Below, in pieces: positions 12,259 to 23,975 of a stretch of DNA of 64,000 bases (positions are counted from its first letter, which is position 1; every line of letters begins with the position of its first letter). A program made the translations under genes and the position numbers. The DNA is taken from positions 67,830,763 to 67,894,762 of the forward strand of contig NC_073746.1 in NCBI RefSeq assembly GCF_029784135.1, in the 5' to 3' direction. The stretch comes from Toxorhynchites rutilus septentrionalis (taxonomy: Eukaryota; Arthropoda; Insecta; Diptera; Culicidae). The notes under the pieces are model-generated. The model did not search any database. It was given only the letters and a program-made list of their open reading frames with translations, and was not told the origin of the DNA.

Positions 12259-14030
12259 CCCAGCATACATTAAATCGTATCAAATGCCATAATTGGAGGT
12301 GACATTCCAAGCCACATTTGGGTGACATATGATGCGTATAACTGGCATATACATGCAAAAGCGGAGGCGATATACGAATATGTCAAACTATATGCGTATA
12401 TAAAGCCGTATATATCGATAAACTAGACTTTTTACTCTTATCTGTTATTTGACCTGATAATGTTATATAAAGTGAATATAATGTACGTATTTTAAAGTGC
12501 CAATCAGCCCTATTCTGTATTCCGACGGATTTACATTTCGTTCGAAACCGTTATTTCGTTCGAGTTATAATTTTTTTATATAATAAAGGGAATCGGGGGT
12601 TTCAAAAAAATTGACACCAAATGTCTTAGAATTGCATGAAACGTCGAGATTTACTGTTATATTGGAAAATTGTTTTTGATAAAAAAATTTCAACATATTT
12701 TGGCATTTCGTCGTTTTTTCGTCTGGAATTTTTTTTTAAAGATGACAGTAGATCTCGACGTTTCATGCCATTCGAAGACATTTAGCATCAACTTTTTTTT
12801 TCCTAAACCCCGATTTCCTTTACTTGGGCGATTTTTTGGTTTTCAAAAAACAACTTTGACGGCTGTGCGCAGTCTTCAGAATGCAACCCGGTGCTGATTT
12901 GTAACTAGATTTTTTTACCCAGTGAGGTCCCACTCCTTGTGTACACATGCGCTCTGGCGAATGAGTACGCTCCGAAACACAGATGAAATGTTTGGTTGTC
13001 AGCGCCATTCTTGCGCGGAGTTTTACGCTGAATTTTGCGCCGTGCTTACGCCATATTTCTATACTACGCGCTTGAATCTGGATTGCTCTCTCTGTTGAGA
13101 TACTTTTCTTCACACAAGCGTATACGGTTCAAATGGGGGTGCGCTGTTGTTTTTATGCTTTGCTTAGAACGAAGACAAAGCGGGCGTCTGAATTTGATGT
13201 GTATGTGTGTGTGTATAGAATGAGACGCGCATCACAAAATGTTTAGTATCTGAGTTCTGCGCCGGGTACATTTTGCGCTGTCATGCTAATAAATTTCGTG
13301 CTCTTCGCACCAAGATTGATTGATTCTTTGTTGTAAGAGGCTTTAAACTTTGCAGTTCATTCGCCTCTAATCGCACCAAGAGAGATTACGAGTTTTCTTT
13401 GAACGCGCGCTGATGAAAATTAAACGCAATATTAGGATGGTTGTTATACCGATATACGACTTAATCAATCAGTGTTCGATAGTCTCGAGAGCGGAGGTTC
13501 TGGTCGGATGGTGCACCGTTTCACTGGGGTAAACGTGCCTCTGGACATTTAAACTTGCAAATTTCACAGCGGAAAAACTTTATTAAAAGAACTGATTAGT
13601 TCGGGCAAACAAACACGGAAAAACACGATGCGACAAGTTTGCAGCATAAAAACGTATGATGTCCTTTATTTCTACTTTAAAACTAAAGGGAATCAAAGAA
13701 TACCACTCCTCGATATTGTGGTGGAAGAAACACGTTTCAACACATTAACAATTTCTTGTTCTGTATCGCGGTTGGAAAATTGCTGCGCTGCTTCTCGCTG
13801 CTGGGCCGCTATGCTAGCTGACAGGAGAATCACACAAGGAGGTGGGGTGAAACTTGCGAACCAATGTTTCTTTTTCTTCAGGGATTGAAGAAAATGGTGT
13901 TTTTGTGTTTTATACGATTTTAGATACACATGATTCATCCTTTGATTCATATTTCATACGATTGTAATAAGACACGAATTTATATGCGACCTACCATGTG
14001 CAAAAGTTATACAATTTAATGTTTGCTGGG
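12259..14030. mobile_element. TA-flanked element with CCCAGCA ends (1772 bp)
   Basis: The left end is CCCAGCATACATTAAATCG; the right end read inverted is CCCAGCAAACATTAAATTG. Both are flanked by TA (12257-12258 and 14031-14032). The left 150 bp, rich in TATGC/GCATAT words, align with the right end of the element at 14954-15894 in inverse orientation. The interior is a mosaic: 12508-12575 is a half copy of the element at 49365-49576, and 13200-13420 is shared inversely with 32920-33070. No intact protein is encoded. Confidence 0.6.
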
Positions 14031-14072
14031 TAATCCGATGCCCAAAAGACACGTTCGAAAGTTTGTTGCAAG

Positions 14073-14225
14073 TGGAGCCGATCTGGCGTAGTGGTAACAT
14101 CCATGCCTCTCACGCTAAAGGTCACGAGTTCAAATCTCACTCCCGACATTCTTCCAAAAATGGAAGTAAAAGTGACGAACCAGCCAAATGAGTTGAAAGT
14201 CACTATAATACAGATAAAAAAAAAC
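14073..14225 (+). mobile_element. tRNA-derived SINE with 14-bp target duplication
   Basis: It has a box-A-like start (TGGCGTAGTGGTAACATCC), a box-B-like stretch (GAGTTCAAATCTC), a body ending GACGAACCAGCC, and a short A-rich tail. It is bounded by AAGTTTGTTGCAAG at 14059-14072 and 14226-14239. The site it entered is the decaying mariner transposase that runs leftward from 16908. Confidence 0.85.
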
Positions 14226-14705
14226 AAGTTTGTTGCAAGGTTTTTTTTCACTGTTAATTCAACTGTGCTCTCTGTGCTTGACGGTAACATGACGGTCGTT
14301 CTCATCGACGAAAAAACAGCCCAATCACTTCTCGGGCATGGAAGCTACACCAAGCGATATTTTTTTGCGGATGCAGTGGTGTTTCTTGAAGCACATGTGG
14401 GTTCGCATATGACCAATCACGCATATTTTGTTTGTTAACAAAGCCATTAAGGTGAAGGTGGAAGCTAGCCATTGTAGTAGTATAGGTAAACCCACGTGTA
14501 AAAATGGGGTAATAGTGTTTGTGAGAGAAGAGAAAAGCACACGTAAACAGATCAATTCACTTATCAGACTGTGTGGCGCTTCATTGACACGAGTCTTTGA
14601 ATACATTTGAAAAAAAAACAATTAAGTACTAAAGTAAAATGTATGAACGATGTGTTCCGATGAACAATTGCAAATATAAATATATACAGAAGGTGCATTT
14701 GCATA

Positions 14706-14906
14706 TTAAGTGAAATTCTGATTATACGCGAGCGTAACATGAGCAAATTTATAACACATGCGAATTGAGGCTCTTTTGGTGTTAACAAGTTTTTCCGCAT
14801 AGTAACTCGATGTTGATAACTCCTTAATATTTTCCTTCGTTGATCGTATTGTTTTTACGTATTCACGTTGGAGAGCCTTAACCCTTCTCTTCGTTGGCCG
14901 AGGCAT
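14706..14906 (-). pseudogene. 66-residue N-terminal fragment, unidentified
   Basis: The frame begins MPRPTKRRVKALQREYVKTI and is basic and helix-forming. It could be the start of the host element's own transposase, but the remainder is not found: upstream sequence is interrupted by the element at 14954. I do not recognise the family. Confidence 0.25.
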
Positions 14907-14953
14907 TTTGATTGAATGTAATACTTTTCCGTTTACTGTTTTTGAAAGCATAG

Positions 14954-15894
14954 CCCAGCAAACATTAAATCGTAAAATTTTGCACGTGCCAAGTCTTACA
15001 AGAAATCCGAATAAATCATAATCGCATATTGTATCAATCAAAGTATGTATCGTGTATATTTGAAATCGCATAAAATGTAAAAACTCGATTTTATATACCA
15101 TTATCAAATCAAGTCGCAATTCGGTATAATAAACATCAATTTTATGATGTACATTGTCGTAAAATATATTTAATCCGCATCATATGTGTATATTACGCTG
15201 ATGCAGTTTGTGTGTCGTATAAGCGTATAATTTAAATCGATTCAGTACTGTAGTAAATCGTATTACATGCTGAAGAAAATCATGAAACAGTAAATCATAT
15301 AAGATCCTAATAAAGAACATATTACATCATATTGAAATGTCAATGAAATGCTGATGCACTCGAAAGTTTTAACCGCTGTTGAATTTAATTTCAGATAGCT
15401 GGTGGATGATAATCCAGACAACCGGAGCTCGAACCAACATCGGAGCAGTTTTCACCAAACATCAATCTGTGCCATTTTAAACATTCATATTCCACTCCCA
15501 ACACAAGTCAATCAAACAATTATCATTTCTACAAACATAAATACTCATATATAAAAATGGCGATTCGTGAGGCTATAAGAAACATTTCACGAAAATATTT
15601 TGCGCCATTTGTTTTTTTTCTATGTCTGTAATGCAAAATGGCAAAAGTCGTATTTGGTGCTTTGACAATTCATGAATATATTCATATTGGATCGCAATTC
15701 AATTTCCACATAATCGCTATTATAGCCGTTCAAAGTTGCATATTCATCCAAACAAATTCGGTAAGCATTTGCCATGTATGTATATGGCCTCCACTTTTGC
15801 ATGCATATGCCAGTTAGGCGCATTATATGCCAACCAAATTTTATGGCATATGATGTTATATATAAGCTTGTTATGCGATTTAATGTTTGCTGGG
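14954..15894. mobile_element. CCCAGCAAACATTAAATCG-ended element (941 bp)
   Basis: The ends are inverted copies of CCCAGCAAACATTAAATCG. It sits inside the TTAA element 14451-16438. Its right 120 bp match the left part of 12259-14030. A convincing target duplication was not found, so one border may be off by a base or two. It does not encode a protein I can support. Confidence 0.6.
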
Positions 15895-17092
15895 AGGCAA
15901 CCGTGGCAGTGTTCCGAGCTCTGCAATACAATTTTCTTACCCAATGTTAAAGTTGCTAAAACTTACATTATAGACCCATTAAACGTAAAAATAGTAATAG
16001 TATTGATATCAACTCAATTTTATTCTATTGATTTTCATAACATGTAACGCTATGACTCAGGAATAACATTTTATTGAGTGGTTTTTATAGCAATTTCGAT
16101 GATGTTGTCTGGCATAAGAGTCGAAAAAATGACGATGCTTTCATCAATACAAACAAAACCATTGCCCAAAATTGAAAAATAAAAATTTAACTTTCAGAGC
16201 ACTATCTCCAGTTTTCCGAAGTTTTTACTATACAGTGCGACAGCAGATGAAAATTTAATATATTGTGAGTAATCGATTATAGTTTGGTTGATATTACTTG
16301 ATGGGAAGTGTGCGAAAACTATCATTTGCTTCACACTGTTTCGCAAAATTAATGATTTTCGAGCGAGGGGTGAGGGAGGGAGATGAATGAAAAGAGCGCC
16401 ATTGTGGCAGCCATTTGTGGCTAGCTTCCACCTTCACCTTAAACCAGAAATAAGTATCATGGTTAAAGGTGATTTTGTGATGAAAATCATCATTTTCTGC
16501 TAGATTCACCAGAGCCCAATCGGAAAAGTTTCGGTATTTCATATGGTCAAGTGGCTTTAGATCTCAAGTCAATTTGATCTTGTAAGGATGTAGCCCAAGA
16601 CCTGTTCGCGGAATACGCCACAATGAGGTTGGGGAGATGCCCAATTCTTGGGAACGCCGTGCAATTGACTGATTTGGGTCATTTCGGATGGATTCACTTG
16701 CGGCTGCGATATTTGTGTTGCTTCGTGCGGGGCGGCTTCTCGTTGGCACTGGAACATCCAACAACGAAAATGTAGACTCAAATTCGGTCACTAAACTATG
16801 CACAGCCTGCCGGCTGGGACGATTATTACGGCGAAGAATTGGAGACTTCGAATTCCGGTAGCAAATTTTCATAATTATTGAGCGTTGTTCGTTCGTGTAC
16901 TGCACCATGATGGAAATGTTGATTTTGACTAACGTTTTGATATTGACAGATCATCAAAATGTTTTAAGGGTTCGATGCACTTCAAAATCATATCCGATCT
17001 GATAAACAAATGAAGTGAATAAAATAATCTCATAGTCCCAGGTGTATAATGCGGTCCTGTCTTGAACACCACCCTCTATATTAGGTTACTAG

Positions 17093-18095
17093 CTGACCCG
17101 GCAAACTTCGTCCCGCCCAAAATTTGTTTTTTTTTTGTTCTCAATACCTTCAAACATTCACGTTTTCTTACTAAGCGCAAGTTCATGAGTTCAATCGCAG
17201 ATCTCTTCATTGATTGACCTTCTAATCGTTCTCGTTGAATTTACCTTTTACTATAAAATTCCTAGTACTTCTACCAAAACTCATGATTTTAATATCAGAT
17301 TATTTTCATACACAATTTGCGTTCAAGATTTTTCAACCACTTGCAAATAACATGTTTCACCGTTACATGGAATAAATGTTTGAGGGGAAGGGAGAGGGAA
17401 AGAGTGTCCATCCACCATAAAAACGTTTCGTGCTCCCTAAAATTTCACATACCAAATTTGGCTCCATTTGCTTAATTAGTTTTCGAGTTATGCAGAAATT
17501 TCTTTTTCATTTGTATGGCAGCCTCCCCTAAGAGAGGGGAAGGAGTATCTGATCATCGTAAGAACATTTACTGTACCCTAAAGCCTTCAGATGCTAAATT
17601 CGGTTTCGTTTGCTTGATTAATTCTCAAGTAATGCAGAAATTTGTGTTTCATTTGTATGACAGCCCCCTCTTAAAGAGAGGGATGTAGAGTCTAACCATC
17701 ATAGAAACATTTATTGCACCCTAAAACCTCCACATGCTAATATGTGTATTATTTTTATGGAACCCCCTCTCCGTTCCAGAGAAGGGAGGGGTGTCATACC
17801 ATCATAGAAACATTTTTCGTACCCAAAAACCCTCACATCCCAAAGTTGGCTCCATTTGCTTTATTAGTTTTCGAGTAATGCAGAGATTTGTGTTCAATTT
17901 GTCTGGCAGCCTCCCCTTAGAGAGAGGGGAAGAGTGTCTAACCACCAAAGAAACATTTATTACACCCTAAAACATTCACAGGCCAAATTTCGTTCAATTT
18001 GCTTGAATAATTCCCGAGTTATACAGAAATTTGTGTTTCATTTGTATGGAAGCCCCCTTTAGAGATGGAGAGAGGGGGGGGGGTGGAGTTCGAAT
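17093..18095 (+). mobile_element. Helentron/Lep1-like element with ~150-bp internal repeats (copy 1)
   Basis: It opens with CTAGCTGACCCGGCAAACTT and then carries five imperfect ~150-bp units. Each unit has an AATGCAGAAATTTGTG word, TTCATTTGTATGGCAGCC, a CCCCTC..GAGAGGGG hairpin-like run and ATAGAAACATTTATTGCACC. The expected tail (GACAGACAGACA plus TATATA) is missing, so the copy is truncated near 18095. The start resembles short Helentron-associated/Lep1 elements of insects; this identification is from memory of the start motif and is tentative. Confidence 0.65.
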
Positions 18096-18219
18096 TCGAA
18101 CATGCATTAAAATGAAATAAGTAAAGTAAACTTTTGTTCATACGGATTCAAGTAAATACTAGGAAAGTTAATTTTACTAGGTAGCGGGCAGAATAAGTAA
18201 ATACTTTTTTTTTATTCAT

Positions 18220-18405
18220 ATGACTTATCGTCTACGCCAGCTTGCAAAAACTAGTTTCGAGAATAACGTTGAAGTTTTTGCCTCACTCACACTACCTTGG
18301 TAAATAATGGGATTTTCGAAAAGTCCTTCCTTTCATGAATATTTAATCTTTAGAAATATGAAGATTTTTGTTTTGTTTTTTTTTTCTTATTTCTAGACTA
18401 GAATT
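18220..18405 (+). repeat. 3' fragment of the TTAA element family
   Basis: It matches the last ~200 bp of 9298-10026 and 27248-27879, including TCGTCTACGCCAG-like and AAACTAGTTTCGAGAA words and a terminal TTTCTAGACTAGAAT. It ends without the TTAA flank. Confidence 0.6.
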
Positions 18406-19316
18406 AAATCATAATAGTTGTTGTAGAGTTTGTTTCAGATCCTCCGGATATCATTCCGCCATATCTGTTCCATACTATGGATATCTCGAACTTCGTTGAT
18501 AATCATTCAAACTTTTCACTTAACACAACGATTTAACATTTAAAGTACCCATTTGAAACTGATGCAATAAACCGTCTTCCAAGTGAATTGTGGACCGCCA
18601 CCGAAAAAGATTATAGTCATCAGCAGGATGATTCCAGTGCGAACCGAATCGAGAGTGAATCGCATCTTTAAATATGGCAGAATTATTTTGTGTTGGGAGC
18701 CAATCACTTGAGTTAGAATTATAACTGATAATGCGATACCCCACACGCCCCACACAGAGCAAACTAAACTAACAACAATAACAAATGAGGTTGAGAATTT
18801 TCGTCGATAAGGATCAGAAAGTTCATAAGGGTTCAGGAAAAAATGACGAAAGATCATCAAGCAGATATTGGCGTATTGTTGTATAAAAATATTGCGTTTC
18901 TATGCACCAGAAAACGTTCACTGCTTTCTGACTAATTTAATAGAGCATGAAAACGACATTTCCTGTCTTCGGAAGATAATAATTCACTTTTCAAAAAATT
19001 ACACGCATCGCGACTGTCTGTCGTTATGGGACTGCGTATGTAAACTACGAAACAACGCGCACTTTAGCACATGACGATGCACTTTGCTATGCTACATTAT
19101 CAATTGAAGATGACAATTGAAAATTACCACGATGAACATTAGTGCTAGTGATTGTTCTCGCCGCGACCAGTTAAAAAAAAACAATCATATCAACGCTACC
19201 ACTCATGGACCAGCCTCCAGCCTCCACAATACAACAATACATATAATGCAATGCGTTATGTTGTTCACTCATTAGTCTTCATCCAGCGATCGTGACGATC
19301 GCACGTGTCGAGACCG
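18406..19316. other. Upstream region of the acyl-CoA synthetase gene
   Basis: No firm gene. A minus-strand frame at 18540-18860 has two hydrophobic stretches but no recognisable family. The 5' leader of the synthetase must lie near 19200-19316; no clear TATA box or initiator was identified. Confidence 0.35.
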
Positions 19317-21041
19317 ATGGCTAAGTTTGACGAGGTATCTAAGCTCTGGTACGGATCATCTACGCCTGGAGTTCTAAATCCGAGAACAAACCTCGGCCAG
19401 GTGATCCTCAATCTACTATCCAGATGTCCGGATCGGGTGATCCAAATCAATGCCGACGATGGAAGCGAGATGACCTGCGCTGAGATGAGCCGACGAATTG
19501 TTCGTGTGGCACTGAACTTGAAACGCCTCGGATATCACCGAGGGGATCAAGTTTCGCTTGTTTGTGCCAACAGTGAGAATGTCGTACCGGTCTTCGTCGG
19601 TTGTGTGGCGATCGGGTTGACCGTTAATCCTCTCGCGCCGGTGTTCAACAAGGACGATTTGGCGCACATGATGAGACAGACGCAATCTTCGGTGGTGTTT
19701 TGTGACGAAGCGAATTACGGCGTAGTTGAGCAAGCGGTTCGGCTAGCCATCGACGGAAGTCCGGAAGTTTTTGTGATGGGTGCGAGTGAATGGAGTGCAA
19801 AATCAATTGATGAATTACTACGCCCCGCTGAAGATGAAGACGGCTTCAAACCGGAATTCTTGGGTGATTCGGAGAATCTCACGGCAATGGTGTTGTGTTC
19901 TTCGGGGACTACAGGTTCTCCGAAAGGCGTGTGTCTATCGCATGCGCATCTCATGGAAGGGGAACTATTTGCAGAGTAATATAGTGATGACGATAAGACG
20001 CGCCACGCATATTGATAACTGATTCCTCACTTTTAGCGACGAGAATGCGGGTCCGATCTTCAATTTTAGTCCACTGTTTTGGGCAACAGGTGTGTTGGCC
20101 ATGTTGACTTCGCTTCTCTATATTCGACCTCGTGTCATCACAACGAAACCATTCAGCGAAGAAATGCTGTTCTCGATTATCGAACGATACAAGGTGGAGG
20201 ATCTTTTCACGCCTCCCTCATATGTCTCGGCAATGATAACCCATCCCAAATTCGCAACGGCAAACTTTTCTAGCGTCAAGAGGTGGACAATGGGAGGGGC
20301 TGCCGTATCGGAGGAACTTAGATTGGCTTTGGCAAGCCGTATTCCGAACGGCTTTGCAAAATCGTTATACGGTTCGTCGGAAATTGGTTTCATAACATCG
20401 GCTGTGGCATCATGCTCACCCGGATCGGTAGGTACGCTGGCCAACAATGTGTCGGCGAAAATAGTCAACGAAGAGGGTCGAAGGCAGGAACCTGGCCAAA
20501 TAGGAGAGATTTGTGTCAAGTACAAACACAAAATGTTGGTAGGCAGAGTTACCATTGCGGTTATTCATAAATTGATCGATGGAATCCATTTCAGGGCTAT
20601 CTTCTCAACGAAGAAGCAACCAGGAATGCATTCGATGAGGAAAACTTCTTCAAAACGGGTGACATTGGATACTTTGACAAGGATGGATTCCTGTACGTGA
20701 TCGATCGCATCAAAGACATCATAAAGTACAAAAACTATCAAATTTCACCTTCGGACCTGGAAGCCATCATTGGGAAGATCGAAGGTGTGCAGCAAGTTTG
20801 TGTCGCCGGAGTTCCTAGCTCGGACCAGTCTTATGATCTGCCAACGGCAATGATCGTTCGGCAGCCGGGATCATCACTGACTGAAGAGCAAGTGATTAGG
20901 GTTGTAGACAGCCAAGTGAGTGACCATAAAAGGTTGCGTGGTGGTGCGTACTTTGTCGATCAGCTGCCGAGCTCAGCATCCGGGAAAGTGCTGCGTCGAG
21001 TGGTCATGCAAACGCTCAAGAATGTGAAACAATCAAAATAG
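19317..21041 (+). CDS. Adenylate-forming acyl-CoA synthetase / 4CL-luciferase-like, three exons
   Basis: Enzymes of this family activate a carboxylic acid with ATP to an acyl-adenylate and usually pass it to CoA. Exons are 19317-19975, 20037-20538 and 20595-21041, with GT-AG introns of 61 and 56 bp. The joined product is 535 residues, the usual length. Start: ATG at 19317 (MAKFDEVSKLWYGSSTPGVL) is the first ATG after an in-frame TGA at 19293. Motifs: ATP-binding loop SSGTTGSPKG (about 195-204), FSPLFWATG, YGSSEIGF (about 331-338), GDIGYFDKDGFLYVIDRIKD (about 409-428), and the C-terminal catalytic lysine in SASGKVLRR (Lys about 518). The sequence is uninterrupted, so probably functional. It ends ...NVKQSK, not a peroxisomal SKL-type signal, unlike firefly luciferase and many relatives, so a peroxisomal location is not supported. 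Substrate cannot be told from sequence. It stands alone with no linked pathway genes. Confidence 0.93.
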
Positions 21042-21101
21042 TTCACCAGAGAGGAATAATCTTGTTTTTTTGGGGTTCATTGCGGATGTCCAGTCAAATT
21101 A

Positions 21102-21107
21102 AATAAA
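21102..21107 (+). terminator. Polyadenylation signal AATAAA
   Basis: It lies 61 bp after the stop codon of the acyl-CoA synthetase and 39 bp before a hAT-type element inserted at 21146, leaving room for a very short 3' UTR. Confidence 0.6.
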
Positions 21108-21145
21108 ACTTGTGGCTATTAAATAACGAGACTGGCGCTATGAAT

Positions 21146-22602
21146 CAGTCTTCCGAAAAACACTTACACATGTCCACGCGATGTGAAAATTCCATGTTTT
21201 TGTTTGAATTCGAACATGATTCTCGCTAGTGTTGAGTGTCTATCCCCAACACGAACAATGATACACAAACATAGACATGTGAAAACAAACACGATGTTTA
21301 TAATTCAAGAACATCATGTACAAACATATCACCCGATGTCGCAGCATTCATTGCTTTCGTTTCGTTTCGTTTTCATACACGGAAAGAAATTATTCATCCC
21401 AAAACATTTCTTCGTAGAATACTTTTTCACAGAAACGAACTTGAAATTTAATTCGCATTACAAAAATCACATGAGCTGAGAGGCCATGAGTTCATACATA
21501 TTTTGCAAGTCTGATTAAATAATCCTTGGTTTCGTGCAGAGAAACATTCTCTGAATAGAAAGAAGCTTTCTATGAGAATTTTTTTGCGTGCATGTTGGCA
21601 ATTAAAGTCTGGGGAACCGACTGCACAGCGGGCGACGTCGTACAAATGCTGACCAAAAAAATAAATACTCAAAAATTAGTCTTAGATGCATCCTTCAGCG
21701 GCACACAGCAGAACCAGCAGAGAAATTTCAGCGGCTAAAACACACCATTAATTTCTCGATGTTCTCACAAACTGAATGAAGGAAAAAACTAAAAGCTACA
21801 CTTACACTGCACTGCATATGCTATGTGTGCATGCGATTGCATCATCCTTTCTTCTCCTCTTCTTCGCTCGTGTTATAGCTCGGGTCGCGTTCGTCGTGAA
21901 CAAACAGTATTGGCCATTTGTATTCAAAGATCCAGCCAAAATTGTTGCTCCCGTGGTCGAGTGATTAGCGTCACGCCTAACATGTCACTGCTGAATAATT
22001 GTGGTACCTTATATTCGATTAAAATTATAGAAATATTGTAATCAAAATTTGTTGTGGTTAACTAAACATCTTCGCCACGCTCTATTCAATTTTAGTACTT
22101 GTTCAAATAGCTAATAATAGCGAATGTTACATGAATTCAATATATAAATTGATGCGTGCACTAAATAATGATATCAATTGTGAAAAACTCTTATATGAAT
22201 CGACGTTTATTTTGTTCAGAATAGATAAAGAGGTTTATTTAATTTGCCCAATATTTTAGACGAAGCATCCATTGTCATGATAGGAAAGCATTTTCTCCAT
22301 GTCAACATACCAACACACCACGCGTTGAGTGGTGGTGGTGTGGTGTCCGATTCGCTTCTTCTACTCTACGCACTGCCGGTGCTTGGGGTGAAAATGCAAG
22401 AGAAACTGTACACCATGTTCGAACTTCATGTGAAACATTGGGATTAAACATCGTATGTCCAAACATACAACGAATACAAACATGTCACATTTTCAAACAT
22501 AAGTACGAAAAAATCATGTTTGTATTCAAACACAAAACTGCGAACAGCAGCGTGGACATGTTTATCCCGGACGCAGTGTTTTTTGTGAAACACGGAAGAC
22601 TG
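21146..22602. mobile_element. hAT-type non-autonomous element (1457 bp)
   Basis: The ends are CAGTCTTCCG and its exact inverse CGGAAGACTG. They are flanked by the 8-bp duplication CTATGAAT (21138-21145 and 22603-22610), the signature of hAT transposons. Both subterminal regions carry many CAAACAT / ACATGTC words in both orientations, the usual form of hAT transposase binding sites. Around 21950-22000 is a tRNA-like stretch (TGGTCGAGTGATTAGCGTCA), probably a nested SINE piece. No transposase is encoded. Confidence 0.85.
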
Positions 22603-22679
22603 CTATGAATTATTCGATTTTTATTTCAGATAAACAGTGATTTCTTAGAGGTTCGCAAAAAATTGCACAATCTTCCTAT

Positions 22680-22900
22680 TTGAACCAATTTTTGAGTAGA
22701 AGTTCGTCCAAATGCTTATGCCTTAGGTGGTTCATGCGGAAGGCCCAATTTTGCATCACTTTTTCGGTCATTTCGGCTGGAAATAACCCATATAGAATCG
22801 TCTTGCAATGTCTCCATCGTTAAAAGTTTATACGAATAGACGAAAAACTTAGATATCATATTAAAAGCAGTTCCATGATGAGGGTTGCCAATAATATTTT
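22680..22900 (-). pseudogene. C-terminal remnant of a mariner-superfamily transposase
   Basis: Two minus-strand frames together read FFVYSYKLLTMETLQDDSIW, then (other frame) AEMTEKVMQNWAFRMNHLRH. The second part resembles the C-terminal helix of arthropod DUF4817/mariner transposases. The frame break and absence of the catalytic core show it is dead. The call rests on remembered family texture. Confidence 0.45.
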
Positions 22901-23354
22901 TCAAAAAACGGGAAGAATGCTTTTAAAACAAACTGGAAATGAGCTGGATCATGTAAACCCGTTTTATTTTAAGATGATCAGCTTTGATTCATTGAAATAT
23001 TTTTTTGACATAGGATTTCGTCTTTCGGGAACATATTGAGGGAACAAACTGAAAAACGAAAATTGATCGCATCGTGAAAAATGTCAATTTCAAACGCATA
23101 TTGCTCAGTCATTTCATGATGGATTGATGAAATTTTTGCGTCAATCGGTTTTGGCACTCCATAACAATTCTTTTAATTGAATAAAATGATGTATGTCATG
23201 AAACTAACTATCGATCAATTGAAAAATCTCAACCGTTATCCAAACGGAAATACCTCGTTCTGATTGGTCGAAATCGAAGGTAATGAATGTGAAAACGTGA
23301 AACTGAGTAAAATAATATAACAGTTCGACTGGAAAATTTATAAGGTAACACAGT

Positions 23355-23680
23355 AAAACTATTTTTTGTTGCTGAAAAATTCAATTTTATTATTCAACAT
23401 AATTGCCTTCGAGGGCGATACAGCGATTATAGCGATCTTGCGACTTTTCGACACCATTTTTATATTACACTTTCGGTTTCTCCTCGAAGTAGGCCCCAGT
23501 TTCGGTAATCACTTCATCATCGGTCTTAAATTTCTTACCAGCGAGCATTCTCTTCAGATCTGCGAACAGAAAATAGTAGTTGGGGGCCAGCTCTGGAGGA
23601 TACGGTGGATGCGGAAGCAATTCGAAGCCCAATTCAGGTAGTTTTGCTATCGTTTTCATTGATTTGTGATTTTCCCATTT
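23355..23680 (-). pseudogene. Mariner transposase C-terminal remnant
   Basis: The frame 23465-23659 contains GFELLPHPPYPPELAPNYYF, then LFADLKRMLAGKKF, the third catalytic block of mariner (usual form APSDY). Here the expected Asp is replaced (APNYY), so even this block would be inactive. Further C-terminal wording continues to about 23360 out of frame. No inverted ends were seen. Confidence 0.65.
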
Positions 23681-23975
23681 TTTTCACAATAACAAAAGTT
23701 GCTTCACTCTCAATGCTGTAACTCACGAACCAATCGACCGTTTGCTGTCACGTATCCATTGAAAGATGGTGCTTTGTGATAGTCAAGTAGATTTAGTAGA
23801 GAGACGCCATCTAGACGTCAATCTTATGAACTTTTCAGCCGAGCTGTTATTTACTGAAACTACTTACTACAAAACTAAGGTGCCTGGAAAAACGGCATTG
23901 CAAATATATGCTAGTCGATGGCGTTTTGATATTGCAAGTAAGGTGAGCGATACGATTGATTCTAGCAAACAGAAT

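Larger units (their letters stand above)
14451..16438. mobile_element. TTAA-flanked element (1988 bp)
   Basis: Inverted ends begin GGTGAAGGTGGAAGCTAGCC and are flanked by TTAA (14447-14450 and 16439-16442). Removing it with one TTAA rejoins the transposase reading frame exactly, which fixes the borders. It contains the nested element 14954-15894 and a short open frame at 14706-14906. Confidence 0.82.
14240..16908 (-). pseudogene. Mariner-superfamily transposase, DUF4817/HTH type, split by insertions
   Basis: Transposases of this arthropod group cut and paste their own DNA using a DDE-type core. Reading begins at 16908 (MVQYTNEQRSIIMK) with helix-turn-helix regions (SIARRSQELGISPTSLWRI, LGLHPYKIKLT). 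An in-frame TGA follows at 16564-16566, then LKPLDHMKYRNFSDWAL. Where the first catalytic Asp is expected (FSDE-type motif) the frame reads FNHDTYFWF, so that residue appears lost. At TTAA (16439-16442) the gene is cut by the element 14451-16438 and resumes at 14447 in the same frame (NGFVNKQN). A shift between two frames follows near 14300 (reading DENDRHVTV in the second). The rest is interrupted by the SINE at 14073-14225 and then the element at 12259-14030. Clearly dead. Confidence 0.8.

Noticed and set aside
14074..14160. Functional tRNA gene
   Set aside because: The box-A and box-B-like stretches are present but the acceptor and anticodon stems do not form, and target duplications and an A-rich tail show a SINE.
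17093..18095. Regularly spaced repeats as a CRISPR array
   Set aside because: Units are ~150 bp, imperfect, without unique spacers, in a eukaryotic transposon setting.
18540..18860. Minus-strand 106-codon frame with hydrophobic stretches, possibly a receptor fragment
   Set aside because: No recognisable receptor motif, no splice partners, and the 5' side soon meets stops in all frames. AT-rich DNA often gives hydrophobic frames by chance.
19305..19316. GTG at 19305 as the start of the acyl-CoA synthetase
   Set aside because: Animal nuclear genes start at ATG; the first ATG at 19317 fits the family length.
21950..22000. tRNA-like sequence TGGTCGAGTGATTAGCG
   Set aside because: Only the D-arm half is tRNA-like; no T-arm follows at the right distance. 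Probably a SINE piece.
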